DNA from: an uncultured Clostridia bacterium
Lineage (GTDB): Bacteria > Bacillota > Clostridia > TANB77 > CAG-508
Direction: 5' to 3'
DNA length: 64,000 bases
NCBI GenBank assembly: GCA_934120645.1
Contig: CAKOUO010000001.1
Location: 124,001 to 188,000, forward strand
How positions within the stretch are numbered: the first letter of the stretch is position 1; each line of letters starts with the position of its first letter. Below the pieces are notes generated by a model. It saw only the letters and a program-made list of their open reading frames with translations. It was not told the DNA's origin and made no database searches. Position numbers and translations under genes: made by a program. Positions 24,763 through 33,691 of the stretch are shown here, one piece after another.

Positions 24763-26643
24763 ATGAATAATCTAAAATTAAATAGTGATGTTTTTGTTTT
24801 ATTACATGCATCAAACAAGCTTTGTAAAGAATTAAAATTAAATTTTACATCTGGGCTAATTACTTTTTTCATGCTTGCTTTGTTGAAAGAAAGTGCATTT
24901 CATCGGTACTTACTAAGTAGAAAAATTAGTGATGAAGAAATTTTACAAGTTGCACAAAAGCTATTATTAAAGTATCATAAAGATTTTTTTGATAGAGAAA
25001 GGCGTACAACTCTATATTACTTTTGTTTTAAAAATCTAAAAGAAAAAATAGCTATTAGTAATACACTTTATGATATTATAGTAAATGCTCAGGAAATAGC
25101 CCAAAACTACTATTATACTGAAACTATAACAAATCAATATATGCTTGCAGCATGTATTGAAAAATTTCCTGATATCTATGAAGAATTCATGAGTTCTTGC
25201 TTAGGAAAAGAAGTTTTTTTGCCTAAAGCACCAAGTTATTTGGAAAAATCAGATTTAATTACACTTCCAAATAATTTAGCAAGTTTTTTAACGGTTATGA
25301 ACAATGAATATTCTTCAGATGATACTACTTGTAAAATACTTGGAAGAGAAGAAGAAACAGAACAACTTGTAAGAATACTTGCAAAGGCAACTAAGAAGAA
25401 TGCAATTTTAGTAGGACCTCCTGGGGTAGGAAAAACAGCAATAGTAGAAAAATTTGCTTGGAGTGTTGTTACTGGAAATTGCCATGAAAAATTTAAAAAA
25501 TCCAAAATAATTTCGTTGGATGTAACATCTATAATTGCGGGAACACAATACAGAGGGTCAGCAGAAGATCGGTTTAAAGACCTGGTTGAATACTTGAAAG
25601 ACAATCCGGATTGTATACTGTTCATTGACGAAATACATAGCATATTAGGTGCTGGAGCTTGCAGGGACGGTGATTTAGATTTAGAGAATTCTTTGAAACC
25701 AATTTTGGCTAGGGGAGATACACAAGTAATTGGAGCAACAACATCAGAAGAATACAGAAAATATTTTTCTCAAGATGGAGCCTTGAAACGAAGATTTGAA
25801 AAAATAGAAGTAAAGGAACCACATGTAGAAGAACTTTATGACATGATTAAAAATCAAATATCTCGTTTGGAAAAATTTCATAATGTAATTATTCCGAGAG
25901 AATTAATTGATTTTGCCATATTGAATGCATCATGTTTCAATTATGAAACTAAAAATCCAGATAGAACATTAGATTTACTGGATCGTGCCATGGCTGGAGC
26001 AGAATTAAAAAACAAACATGTACTTGATAAGCAGGATATATTAGAGAATTTTGCTATTAGAAAAAAACAGTTTGATGAAATGCCATATAATAAAAAAATG
26101 GCAACAGCTTATCATGAGGCAGGGCACTACATTGTCCACCGTTTTTCTTCTGAGTTACAACATTATACCACCACATTAGCAATATCAATTATTCCAGCAG
26201 AGGATTACTTAGGAGTTAATGTATATGAACAAAACGAAGGTACAACTCCTTATGAAAACAAAACATTTTACATTCAGCTAATTGCTGAAAAATTAGGTGG
26301 TAGACTAGCAGAAAAGGCATATAGTGGAGAACTTTCTTCTGGAGCCTCTTCAGATTTAAAAAATGCAACAAAAATTGCTAAAAACATGGTAACATGTTAT
26401 GGGTTGGATAAAAGGTTTACCCCAAATAGGACATACTTTATGGAAGATGAAAAGCCAATGTATTCAGAAAATGTAATTAAAAAAATCGATGCATCAATTG
26501 ATAAAATCCTTAATGAAGCTACAAGATATGCTAACAAAATTTTAAAGAAGCACAAAAAGGAGCTTAATATGTTAGTAGATGAACTTATGCAAAAAGGGAT
26601 GCTGTCAAAAATCGAACTCGATTCTATTTTTAAAGAAAACTAA
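24763..26643 (+). CDS. Chimeric ATP-dependent protease: Clp_N-like, Clp-type AAA+, M41 peptidase
   Basis: 626 residues. About 1-150 hold two divergent Clp_N-like helical repeats. About 190-440 form an Hsp100/ClpC D1-type AAA+ module: LGREEETEQLVRIL, Walker A GPPGVGKT (218-225), GTQYRGSAEDRFKDLV pore region, Walker B LFIDEIHSILG (D289, E290), sensor-1 VIGATTSEEYRK, and arginines at LKRRFE. From about 445 an FtsH-type M41 zinc peptidase follows: HEAGH (451-455), with the third ligand Asp531 in SSGASSDLKNAT. No transmembrane segment, no D2 ring and no ClpP-docking loop. The unfoldase and peptidase of two different protease families are thus fused in one soluble chain. It has GC-richer codons with two CGG, a strong promoter and AGGAGG. 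Confidence 0.88.
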   Translation: MNNLKLNSDVFVLLHASNKLCKELKLNFTSGLITFFMLALLKESAFHRYLLSRKISDEEILQVAQKLLLKYHKDFFDRERRTTLYYFCFKNLKEKIAISNTLYDIIVNAQEIAQNYYYTETITNQYMLAACIEKFPDIYEEFMSSCLGKEVFLPKAPSYLEKSDLITLPNNLASFLTVMNNEYSSDDTTCKILGREEETEQLVRILAKATKKNAILVGPPGVGKTAIVEKFAWSVVTGNCHEKFKKSKIISLDVTSIIAGTQYRGSAEDRFKDLVEYLKDNPDCILFIDEIHSILGAGACRDGDLDLENSLKPILARGDTQVIGATTSEEYRKYFSQDGALKRRFEKIEVKEPHVEELYDMIKNQISRLEKFHNVIIPRELIDFAILNASCFNYETKNPDRTLDLLDRAMAGAELKNKHVLDKQDILENFAIRKKQFDEMPYNKKMATAYHEAGHYIVHRFSSELQHYTTTLAISIIPAEDYLGVNVYEQNEGTTPYENKTFYIQLIAEKLGGRLAEKAYSGELSSGASSDLKNATKIAKNMVTCYGLDKRFTPNRTYFMEDEKPMYSENVIKKIDASIDKILNEATRYANKILKKHKKELNMLVDELMQKGMLSKIELDSIFKEN

Positions 26644-26700
26644 GTATCTATGATTATTCAAAATAATTTAGTAGAAAATATTCTACTAATCATATCTCTA

Positions 26701-26738
26701 AAAGAAGTATTGCAACTGTAATACTTCTTTCTTTTTTG
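26701..26738 (+). terminator. Terminator after the AAA+/M41 gene
   Basis: An 11-bp stem (26701-26711 with 26720-26730) followed by CTTTTTTG; an AT-only hairpin lies just upstream at 26669-26690. Confidence 0.75.
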
Positions 26739-26806
26739 TTCTAAAAAAGACAACCCTTGAATATATATAAATATCAGAATAATAAAAAGTAAAGGAGAAT
26801 GGTAAT

Positions 26807-27103
26807 ATGACAATTGATGAAAGAAAAAGTATAAATACAGGGGTAATACAAAATTTAATATTGGAAAATAGGGGAAAGCTAAGCATATCAGGAGTAAATG
26901 ATGTATTAAGCTTTGATGACCAAGTAGTAATGGTAGAAACAGAACTTGGACTTCTAACAGTAAAAGGCGAAAATTTAAGAATCAACAAATTAAGTATAGA
27001 TACATCAGAAGTCATAGTAGAAGGAGATATCTCATATCTAGCATATAGTGATAAAGAATTAGAAAAAAATAAAGGAAGCTTTATAAGCAAAATTTTTAAA
27101 TAA
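26807..27103 (+). CDS. yabP: Sporulation protein YabP
   Basis: 98 residues matching YabP: LILENRGKLSISGVNDVLSF, GLLTVKGENLRINKLS and EVIVEGDISYLAYS. It is needed for spore cortex/coat assembly in bacilli. It is first in the classic yabP-yabQ-divIC order, 19 bases before yabQ. AAAGGAG lies before the ATG. Confidence 0.93.
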   Translation: MTIDERKSINTGVIQNLILENRGKLSISGVNDVLSFDDQVVMVETELGLLTVKGENLRINKLSIDTSEVIVEGDISYLAYSDKELEKNKGSFISKIFK

Positions 27104-27122
27104 AACAAAGGATGGATGAATT

Positions 27123-27605
27123 ATGATTATAAATCAAGCACAATTATTTTTAATTTTTACATTAAATGGTGTTTTGATTGGCTTATTATTTGATACATTT
27201 AGAATTTTAAGAAGAAGTTTTAAAACAAAAGATTTTATAACATATATAGAAGACATTCTATTTTGGATTTTAACAGGTTTATTATTACTATACTCTATAT
27301 TTACTTTTAGTAATGGAGAAATACGATTATACATGTTTATGGGCGTTTTAATAGGATGTATTCTATATATGTTATTAATAAGTAATCATTTTATAAAAAT
27401 TAATGTAAAAATTATGTTGGTTTTAAAAAAGATAATAGGAAAAATAATAGCAATATTAATTTTTCCTTTAAAAGTGATTTTTAAACCTATAAACTTTATT
27501 ACTATAAATATGAAAAAATTTTCTATTAAAGAATACAAAAAGATAAAAAAATCAATTAAAACACAAAAAAATAAATTACATACACAAAACCTACAAAAAA
27601 ATTAA
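27123..27605 (+). CDS. yabQ: Spore cortex biosynthesis protein YabQ
   Basis: 160 residues, with N-terminal hydrophobic helices (FLIFTLNGVLIGLLFDTFRILRR is cut here to its key GLLFDTFRILRR), ILFWILTGLLLLYSIF and LYMFMGVLIGCILYMLL, then a basic tail. This is a membrane protein of the mother cell. Position between yabP and divIC confirms it. Confidence 0.92.
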   Translation: MIINQAQLFLIFTLNGVLIGLLFDTFRILRRSFKTKDFITYIEDILFWILTGLLLLYSIFTFSNGEIRLYMFMGVLIGCILYMLLISNHFIKINVKIMLVLKKIIGKIIAILIFPLKVIFKPINFITINMKKFSIKEYKKIKKSIKTQKNKLHTQNLQKN

Positions 27606-27676
27606 AAAATAAGAAGGATTTTTGCAAAAAAAGTAGAAATATATATTATATGGAATTTTAGACTGGAGAGATACTT

Positions 27677-27946
27677 ATGAAAAAGAAATTATATAAAAGA
27701 TTATTAATATTACTATTATTAGGATATGCATTATTTACATTAATAAATCAACAAAAAGTGTTAAATCAATATAACTCAAACAGTAAAGATTTAGCATCAC
27801 AAATAGAAGAAGAAAAAACAAACAATAAAGAACTTTTAGCTGAAAAAGATAATGTAAATTCAAAAGAATTTATAGAGCAAACAGCTAGAGAAATGTTAGA
27901 TATGTATTATCCAAATGAAAAAGTTTATGTCGATAAAGGAATGTAA
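27677..27946 (+). CDS. divIC: Septum formation initiator, DivIC/FtsB family
   Basis: 89 residues: one N-terminal transmembrane helix (LLILLLLGYALFTLI), a coiled-coil (DLASQIEEEKTNNKELLAEK), and the conserved end FIEQTAREMLDMYYPNEKVY. It acts with DivIB/FtsL in the divisome. It sits downstream of yabQ as usual. Confidence 0.9.
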   Translation: MKKKLYKRLLILLLLGYALFTLINQQKVLNQYNSNSKDLASQIEEEKTNNKELLAEKDNVNSKEFIEQTAREMLDMYYPNEKVYVDKGM

Positions 27947-27948
27947 TA

Positions 27949-27978
27949 AAAAATCCTTATTTTAAGGATTTTTATTTT
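27949..27978 (+). terminator. Terminator of yabP-yabQ-divIC
   Basis: AAAAATCCTTA/TAAGGATTTTT, 11-bp stem with a three-base loop. Confidence 0.8.
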
Positions 27979-28119
27979 ATTTAAGAAAGCACTTCCTTTT
28001 TCTGGAAAAATATGTTATAATAAAAACATAAATTAATTCGAAAACAAAATCCCACAAATAAACTTTATAAAATTATTTTATACAATGCATATTGAATATG
28101 TATTTTTTAGGAGGTATAT

Positions 28120-29424
28120 ATGATAGATTTAGAAGAAAAATCACTTTTAGAATTAAAAGAATTAGCAAAAGAAAATAATATTAAGAACATTTCAAAATTA
28201 AAAAAAGAAGAGCTATTAGAGATGCTAAAACAAGTATTAAATACAAACGAAAAAGAAGAAACATCTCAAGAACAAGAACTTTCAGGCTATAAACTTACAA
28301 CTGAAGGTGATGAAATAGTAGAAGGAATTTTAGATATATTACCAGATGGATATGGTTTTTTAAGAGGGGATAATTATTTATCAAGTCCTAAAGATGTTTA
28401 TATATCAATGGTACAAATAAGAAGATTTAAACTAGATACTGGTGATGTAATAAAAGGAATATCAAGATTTAGAGAAGGTGAAAAATTCCCATCATTAATA
28501 TTTGTAGGAGAAGTTAATGGAGAGTCACCTGAAAAAGCTGCAAAAAGAAAGAGATTTGATGAACTAACACCTATATATCCAACAGAAAGAATAAAATTAG
28601 AAACAAAATCTGATGAATATGCAATGAGAATAATAGATTTAATGTCTCCAATTGGTAAAGGGCAAAGAGGAATGATAGTTGCTCCTCCAAAAGTTGGTAA
28701 AACAACTTTATTAAAAAAAGTAGCAAATAGCATTTCAGTTAATACACCTGAAGCAAAATTAATAGTATTATTAATTGACGAAAGACCAGAAGAAGTAACA
28801 GATATGAAAAGATCAATAAATGGAGAAGTTATATACTCAACTTTTGATGAATTACCAGAACATCATGTAAAAGTAGCAGAAATGGTATTAGAAAGAGCAA
28901 AAAGGTTAGTAGAACAAGGACAAGATGTTGTTATTTTGCTTGATAGTATTACAAGACTTGCAAGAGCATATAACTTAACAATACCATCTTCTGGAAGAAC
29001 GTTATCTGGAGGTCTTGACCCAGCTTCATTACATAAACCAAAGAAATTTTTTGGTGCAGCTAGAAATATAGAAAATGGCGGAAGTCTTACAATATTAGCA
29101 ACAGCATTAATTGAAACAGGTAGTAGAATGGATGATGTTATATTTGAAGAATTTAAAGGTACTGGTAACATGGAAGTACATTTAGATAGAAAATTATCTG
29201 AAAAACGTATTTTCCCAGCAATAGATATTAATAAATCTGGTACAAGAAGGGAAGATTTATTACTTACTCCAAAAGAAAGAGAAACAGTTTTTGCTTTAAG
29301 AAAGGCTATGAACAGTATGCCTGTAGCTGATGTTACAGAACAAGTTATTTCAATGATGGTAAAAACTAAGAATAACCAAGAATTTTTGGATGAAATTGAT
29401 AACTATATAAGAAGATTTAAATAA
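28120..29424 (+). CDS. rho: Transcription termination factor Rho
   Basis: 434 residues. N-terminal Rho_N helices (KSLLELKELAKENNIKNISK), an S1/cold-shock-like RNA-binding segment (ILDILPDGYGFLRG), then the hexameric ATPase: APPKVGKTTLLKK (Walker A), LIVLLIDERPEEVTDM, DSITRLARAYN and SGRTLSGGLDP. It terminates unprotected transcripts. Core-type codons. AGGAGG lies before ATG. Confidence 0.97.
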   Translation: MIDLEEKSLLELKELAKENNIKNISKLKKEELLEMLKQVLNTNEKEETSQEQELSGYKLTTEGDEIVEGILDILPDGYGFLRGDNYLSSPKDVYISMVQIRRFKLDTGDVIKGISRFREGEKFPSLIFVGEVNGESPEKAAKRKRFDELTPIYPTERIKLETKSDEYAMRIIDLMSPIGKGQRGMIVAPPKVGKTTLLKKVANSISVNTPEAKLIVLLIDERPEEVTDMKRSINGEVIYSTFDELPEHHVKVAEMVLERAKRLVEQGQDVVILLDSITRLARAYNLTIPSSGRTLSGGLDPASLHKPKKFFGAARNIENGGSLTILATALIETGSRMDDVIFEEFKGTGNMEVHLDRKLSEKRIFPAIDINKSGTRREDLLLTPKERETVFALRKAMNSMPVADVTEQVISMMVKTKNNQEFLDEIDNYIRRFK

Positions 29425-29466
29425 TTAATAAAAAAGAGCATTTTTTAATGTTCTTTTTTATTAATT
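29423..29466 (+). terminator. rho terminator
   Basis: A 20-bp imperfect stem (29423-29442 with 29447-29466) containing a run of A and T; it touches the -35 box of the next promoter. Confidence 0.8.
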
Positions 29467-29493
29467 GACATAATTTAAATTTTGTAGTAAACT
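29465..29493 (+). promoter_or_regulatory. Promoter of the second AAA+/M41 gene
   Basis: TTGACA, 17 bp, TAAACT; the -35 box abuts the rho terminator. Confidence 0.75.
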
Positions 29494-29541
29494 ATTAACA
29501 TAAAAACTTGTAAATATTAATTTCAATAGGAGGAATCAACT

Positions 29542-31009
29542 ATGAAAAAAATTAAATTTCCACAAATCAAACGGCAGCCGATTAACTATTCTACTATAAA
29601 TGTAGTACCATTCAAATATTATCCATTTCTTTACGATTTGAATAATGTATATTCATTAGTAGACTCTAGCATTATTCTTGGAAGAGATAAAGAAATTAAT
29701 AGGATTTGCAACTGCTTTTTTAGAAATAAGAAAGCAAATGCAATTCTGTTAGGAGACCATGGAGTTGGGAAGACAGCAATAGTACAAAAGCTAGTAGACA
29801 ATGTAATAAAAAAGAAATGTCCTAAAGAAATGTATAATTATCATTTCTTATATCTAGACATTGGATTAATACTAGCTAATTTAAGTTTTGATAAAAAGAT
29901 GCCTAAAAAACTAGGTCAAATATTTGAATTTCTATATAGTTATACTAATATAGTAGTAGTTATAGACCAGGTGCATCTTGTTCAAGCAAGTGAGCTTTTG
30001 TCTTATTATTTTGCGGTACTTGTAAAACATCCAAATATTAAAATTTTGGGACTATCAACAGAAGAGGAATTTTATCAATTCTTTGAATTTGATAAAAAAA
30101 CACGGTCAAGGCTGGAAATTATACCGATTTTTGAGCCAAAACCAAATAAAATCTATCCAATGATTAAAAATGTTATTCATAGGCTAGAGATAGCTCATGG
30201 GGTTACAATTAGTAAAGCACTCGTGAGATAACATAATTTGTGTATCCCAAGCTTTTACAAACGAAATTTGCAATCCGGAACTCACAGTAGATATCGTAGA
30301 GAAATCTATGATTTTTGCAAAAGGAAAACATAAGGAGGAAGTTTCGAAAAAAGATGTTAATTCCAACTTCAATTTTAATTATGAACTATACAAAAAAATG
30401 TCCAAAGAAGATAAAGAAATTACAGCTTATCATGAAGCTGGACATTTTGTAGTTTCGAAAATGTCTGAGAATATTAGAAACTATAAAACGACAGCCATTA
30501 CTATTGTTCCAGCGGAGGACTTCTTAGGACTTACTACTTTTGAATTTGAACTTGAAAAACAAACATCTTGTGACAAAAACTATTATATCGACAATATTGC
30601 TGTAGATCTTGCTGGAAGAGAAGCTGAAATTATTTATTACGGATCAGAAGACAAACTAACTAGTGGAGCGAGAGAAGATTTAATCAGTTCCACAAAAACA
30701 GCAAGAAGAATGGTTACTGAATATGGAATGACAGCTGAAACTGGAAAAAATATATCCTATTTGGGTATACAGGATTTTACAAATTTATCATTAATTAGTG
30801 AAAAAATAAAAGATGCTATTGATGAAGCTACAAAAAAACTTATTTCTGAAGCAGAAAAAAGGGCCAAAAACATATTGAAAGAAAATGATGAATTATTAAG
30901 AAGAATTGCACAGGAATTAATGGAAAACGAAGTACTTGATGAATGCGATTTGAATAGGATTTGCAAGGAGGTAGAAGAAAGTAAAAAGATTGGGAAATCA
31001 GAAGATTAA
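29542..31009 (+). pseudogene. Second AAA+/M41 protease paralogue, one +1 frame break, Walker-B Gln
   Basis: The first frame (29542-30231) has AAA+ motifs ILGRDKEINRICNCFF, Walker A GDHGVGKT (71-78), VVIDQVHLV, and ends KALVR-stop. The second frame (30227-31009) continues the same family: DNIICVSQAF, NPELTVDIVEKS, then M41 AYHEAGHFVVSKM and the third ligand in LTSGAREDLISST. Aligned to the 24763 protein, they join if one base is skipped at GTG AGA TAA (30222-30230), giving 488 residues. It lacks the Clp_N part. The Walker-B glutamate is Gln (DQ for DE), which in AAA+ proteins usually blocks ATP hydrolysis, while the zinc site is intact. It could be decaying, recoded, or two polypeptides. Confidence 0.75.
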
Positions 31010-31032
31010 ATAATAGTATTATCTGGAAATTT

Positions 31033-31066
31033 AAAAAGGGAAGATTTTAAATAATCTTCCCTTTTT
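31033..31066 (+). terminator. Terminator of the second AAA+/M41 gene
   Basis: A 14-bp stem AAAAAGGGAAGATT / AATCTTCCCTTTTT. Confidence 0.88.
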
Positions 31067-31141
31067 AATGTAAATATATAAAACTTCAAAAGTTAATTTA
31101 TTTAATGCAATGTTTTGTCAAAAAATCAAAAATATATATAA

Positions 31142-31170
31142 TTGTTTTGTTTACATAACTGTGATATAAT
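31142..31170 (+). promoter_or_regulatory. Promoter of the 31193 gene
   Basis: TTGTTT, 17 bp, TATAAT. Confidence 0.6.
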
Positions 31171-31192
31171 AATGACCAAAGGGGGGAATAAT

Positions 31193-31471
31193 ATGTTCGA
31201 ATATAGTATATTGATTAAAAATGGAAACTGTCAGCCATATATTTTACAAACTTATAATAATATTGAAAGTGCAAAAGCAGCATTGTATAATATAGTTACA
31301 TTAGAAGAAGATAGAGGACGATTTTTTTATGTTGATAATGACTTTTTTTATAATAAATATCCTTTAGGAAATGGCAAATATATTTGTATAAAAGAAAGAG
31401 AAGTTAGTAACTGGGAAAATTATTCTGAATATAAACGTAAATCTAAATCTAAGAATATATGTGTTTTATAA
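31193..31471 (+). CDS. Hypothetical protein (92 aa)
   Basis: Starts at ATG 31193 after GGGGGG; the longer frame to 31142 runs over the promoter. 92 residues, soluble, Tyr/Asn-rich (FEYSILIKNGNCQPYILQTY) with a Lys/Ser tail. No family recognised. It is the last gene before the gene-poor stretch. Confidence 0.65.
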   Translation: MFEYSILIKNGNCQPYILQTYNNIESAKAALYNIVTLEEDRGRFFYVDNDFFYNKYPLGNGKYICIKEREVSNWENYSEYKRKSKSKNICVL

Positions 31472-31524
31472 TATGCTGTAAAGTAGATGGGTGTATGTAT
31501 CTATGTTATTTTGCATATATAACA

Positions 31525-31712
31525 TTGCACAAAATCAAAGTTTTGTGCAAAAAGAGATAGGAGCAAAATAATAGAACCCCTTTCAGAGTCCTACCCACAA
31601 GCTCTTGTAACTACTAGCCTTAAAGGCTTTACTAGCTATTTATTAGCTATCGTTTGACTAACAATTATTACTTCATAATTTATTACTTGTAATAATGTTA
31701 GTCTGGTCCCAG
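31525..31712. ncRNA. Candidate structured RNA or hairpin cluster
   Basis: Consecutive inverted repeats: a perfect 10-bp stem TTGCACAAAA/TTTTGTGCAA (31525-31550), AGCCT/AGGCT (31616-31628), TAGCTA/TAGCTA (31633-31649) and a 15-bp stem with one bulge (31656-31671 with 31689-31703). No ORF. I cannot match it to a known RNA; strand undetermined. Confidence 0.3.
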
Positions 31713-32076
31713 ATATTTATTTCTAAAATCAATTTTAAATCAGTTTTATAATTTATCTTTATAATTTTATATTTAAATATTTTTTCTATTTAAAATTTAT
31801 TTTATTACTTAATAATTTTTATTTCATATTATATTTTATATATTTTTTTCAAAAATCTTCAAAATGCCTATTTCTCTATATTTGCAGTATTTTACCAACA
31901 ACAAACTATAAGCCTAAAAAATAAAAACGGCTTAAAATCGATTCTCGTGCGTCACTTTTTTAGCCTTTTTCAAGCATTTTTAATAAATGCCTAAAAATCA
32001 GAATTTCTACTTAAATTTATATATTTTATATTATAAAGACTATCTTTTAAAATTTATACATCTGATTAAAAAATAT

Positions 32077-32109
32077 AACTTGTTAGATAAAATATAAAAA
32101 TCTCTTAAA
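32077..32109. repeat. 33-bp direct repeat, left copy
   Basis: Identical over 33 bp to 33381-33413. The two copies bracket the 32594-33217 gene and could be duplication ends or an attachment-type repeat. Confidence 0.8.
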
Positions 32110-32570
32110 ATCAATTTTAGCGTGTCTAAAATATAAAATTATATTATGGATTTGTAATCTAAAATTATATAATAGCTATACAAAAATTTTATTAAAGTAT
32201 AATGAAAAATTTATTTACAAACAATTTTAACAAATGTTCGTTTTTTAAAATTTCATGTATAAAATTAACTTTACACAAAATTTTAAATTTTTAAATTATA
32301 AATTTTACTTATAAATTTTTTTAAATTCTAAATTTAAAATTTTATTATTTATTTTTTTAAAATTTTTATTTTATATATTTTAATAGTATAAAACTTTTTA
32401 TGTGTTTATTTTTTAGTTTTAAAATTCTTTCTAAGTTTCTATTTTTGCATTTTCTTTGAAATAGCCTATTTTCCCTATTCCCCACTTATTTTGCTGCATA
32501 TATGAAAAATATCTATATAACATTTAAGTTTTTGTTTAGCTAAATCTTACTAAAGTCTATATTAGGATAA

Positions 32571-32598
32571 AATAAAAGAGCCTCCTAGCTCTTTTATT
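32571..32598 (-). terminator. Terminator of the 32594 gene
   Basis: AATAAAAGAGC/GCTCTTTTATT stem (32571-32581 with 32588-32598); it overlaps the stop codon. Confidence 0.8.
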
Positions 32599-33217
32599 TA
32601 TTGATTTTTTGTTTGAATTTGAGTACGTATTTACTAATTTTTTCTCTTCTTTTAATTACTTTTCTAGATTTAAGGCTTTTTCTATATGCTCTTATTGCAC
32701 TAATGCAATAACTATGATTCCAGAAATAATACCAGTAAAAATCTTTTATAGTAAAAAAAATTGAGTTTAGAAAAGAATTCTCTTGATTATTAATAATAAA
32801 TAACTTTTTAAACCTGTTACATTTAAATTTTAAGATATACATCTTATCATATAATTTTTGTCTCTTGGGTTTACTCCAATCAATTACAATAATATCAGGT
32901 TTTTCTAAAACAATGTTATCATATTGATTTAGTATATACCCTTTTCGCCAATAATAATTAAGAACATCTTCGAGTTCTATATCTGATAATTCTTTTAAAT
33001 CAAGTTTTGCTCCGTTTAATCCATATGCTAACTTTGATGTATCATAATGAAAAATTCCACTTGTCTGCATAGAATACAATTCAAAATTAATATTGCTAAT
33101 CCAAAAAGAAATAATATCTTTTGCTCGTTTATTGGCAAAATTTTCTTCTGACAATTTTCTAAGCTCTATATTGTATTCAATAAATTCTTCAATTTGATTC
33201 CGTACTTCTTTTTTCAT
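32594..33217 (-). CDS. Hypothetical protein (207 aa) inside the direct-repeat segment
   Basis: 207 residues with AAGGAGG before the ATG. N-terminal acidic helix (NQIEEFIEYNIELRKLSEEN), a central Trp/Tyr-rich part (NYYWRKGYILNQYDN, DFYWYYFWNHSYC) and a strongly basic C-terminus (KSRKVIKRREKISKYVLKFK). No transmembrane segment or known motif is clear. One CGG codon near the start. It lies alone between two identical 33-bp repeats. Confidence 0.6.
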   Translation of the reverse strand: MKKEVRNQIEEFIEYNIELRKLSEENFANKRAKDIISFWISNINFELYSMQTSGIFHYDTSKLAYGLNGAKLDLKELSDIELEDVLNYYWRKGYILNQYDNIVLEKPDIIVIDWSKPKRQKLYDKMYILKFKCNRFKKLFIINNQENSFLNSIFFTIKDFYWYYFWNHSYCISAIRAYRKSLKSRKVIKRREKISKYVLKFKQKINK

Positions 33218-33380
33218 CTTTTTCCTCCTTCAATAATTATTGAAATGTTTATATATTCTATTTTTAGATTAGTACCTCGTATATAATTATACTTTTTCTA
33301 TTCCGAAAAGTCAACTTTTTGTTTTTTTCGTAATAGAATATTGTTATTATAATCTATTATTAAATTAATATACATTAAAA

Positions 33381-33413
33381 AACTTGTTAGATAAAATATA
33401 AAAATCTCTTAAA
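33381..33413. repeat. 33-bp direct repeat, right copy
   Basis: Identical to 32077-32109. Confidence 0.8.
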
Positions 33414-33428
33414 TAGTAGCTTAAATAT

Positions 33429-33632
33429 TTGAATTTTACATATAGACATTTTAAAAAGACTCTGTTAGATTTCTGTTCTAGTAAGAATGAATCTCTTAAA
33501 ATAATATCTGAATTACACAGTATGGTAAAGCCATTATCTGCACAAGTAGGTTCGTGGTCAGCTGTTGCAAGTATTGCTAACGAGTGCATGGCAGAAATTG
33601 AAAAAACATCTTTCATAAGTAAGAAAAAGTAA
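33429..33632 (+). pseudogene. Possible 3' fragment of a lost gene
   Basis: A 67-codon frame beginning at a TTG without a clear ribosome site, with a protein-like end (HSMVKPLSAQVGSWSAVASI, then NECMAEIEKTSF) and a strong terminator after the stop. It begins 15 bases after the right copy of the direct repeat, as if its 5' part had been lost in the rearrangement. No family recognised. Confidence 0.35.
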
Positions 33633-33641
33633 GCCTATCAA

Positions 33642-33670
33642 AAATAAAAGAGCCAATGGCTCTTTTATTT
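33642..33670. terminator. Bidirectional terminator
   Basis: AATAAAAGAGCC/GGCTCTTTTATT stem, close in sequence to those at 32571 and 34210. Confidence 0.82.
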
Positions 33671-33691
33671 ATTGGATTTTTGACCTTAAAT

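Larger units (their letters stand above)
31472..32593. other. Gene-poor, extremely AT-rich intergenic region
   Basis: No credible coding region on either strand over 1.1 kb. The first 240 bases hold several hairpins (see 31525-31712). From about 31,720 the sequence is long A/T runs with repeated AAAATCAATTTTA-like palindromes (31727, 32107) and, near 31,930-31,990, a small GC patch TCTCGTGCGTCAC. It contains the first copy of the 33-bp direct repeat (32077-32109). Confidence 0.6.

Noticed and set aside
30222..30230. Treating the AAA+/M41 paralogue break as another CGG site
   Set aside because: The allowed window is only GTG AGA with no CGG, so it does not support the CGG pattern.
31553..31720. 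tmRNA or RNase P RNA
   Set aside because: No CCA end, tag reading frame or conserved RNase P core is visible.
33365..33616. Minus-strand frame opposite the 33429 fragment
   Set aside because: No ribosome site, runs over the direct repeat, and the plus-strand frame has a terminator in the right place.
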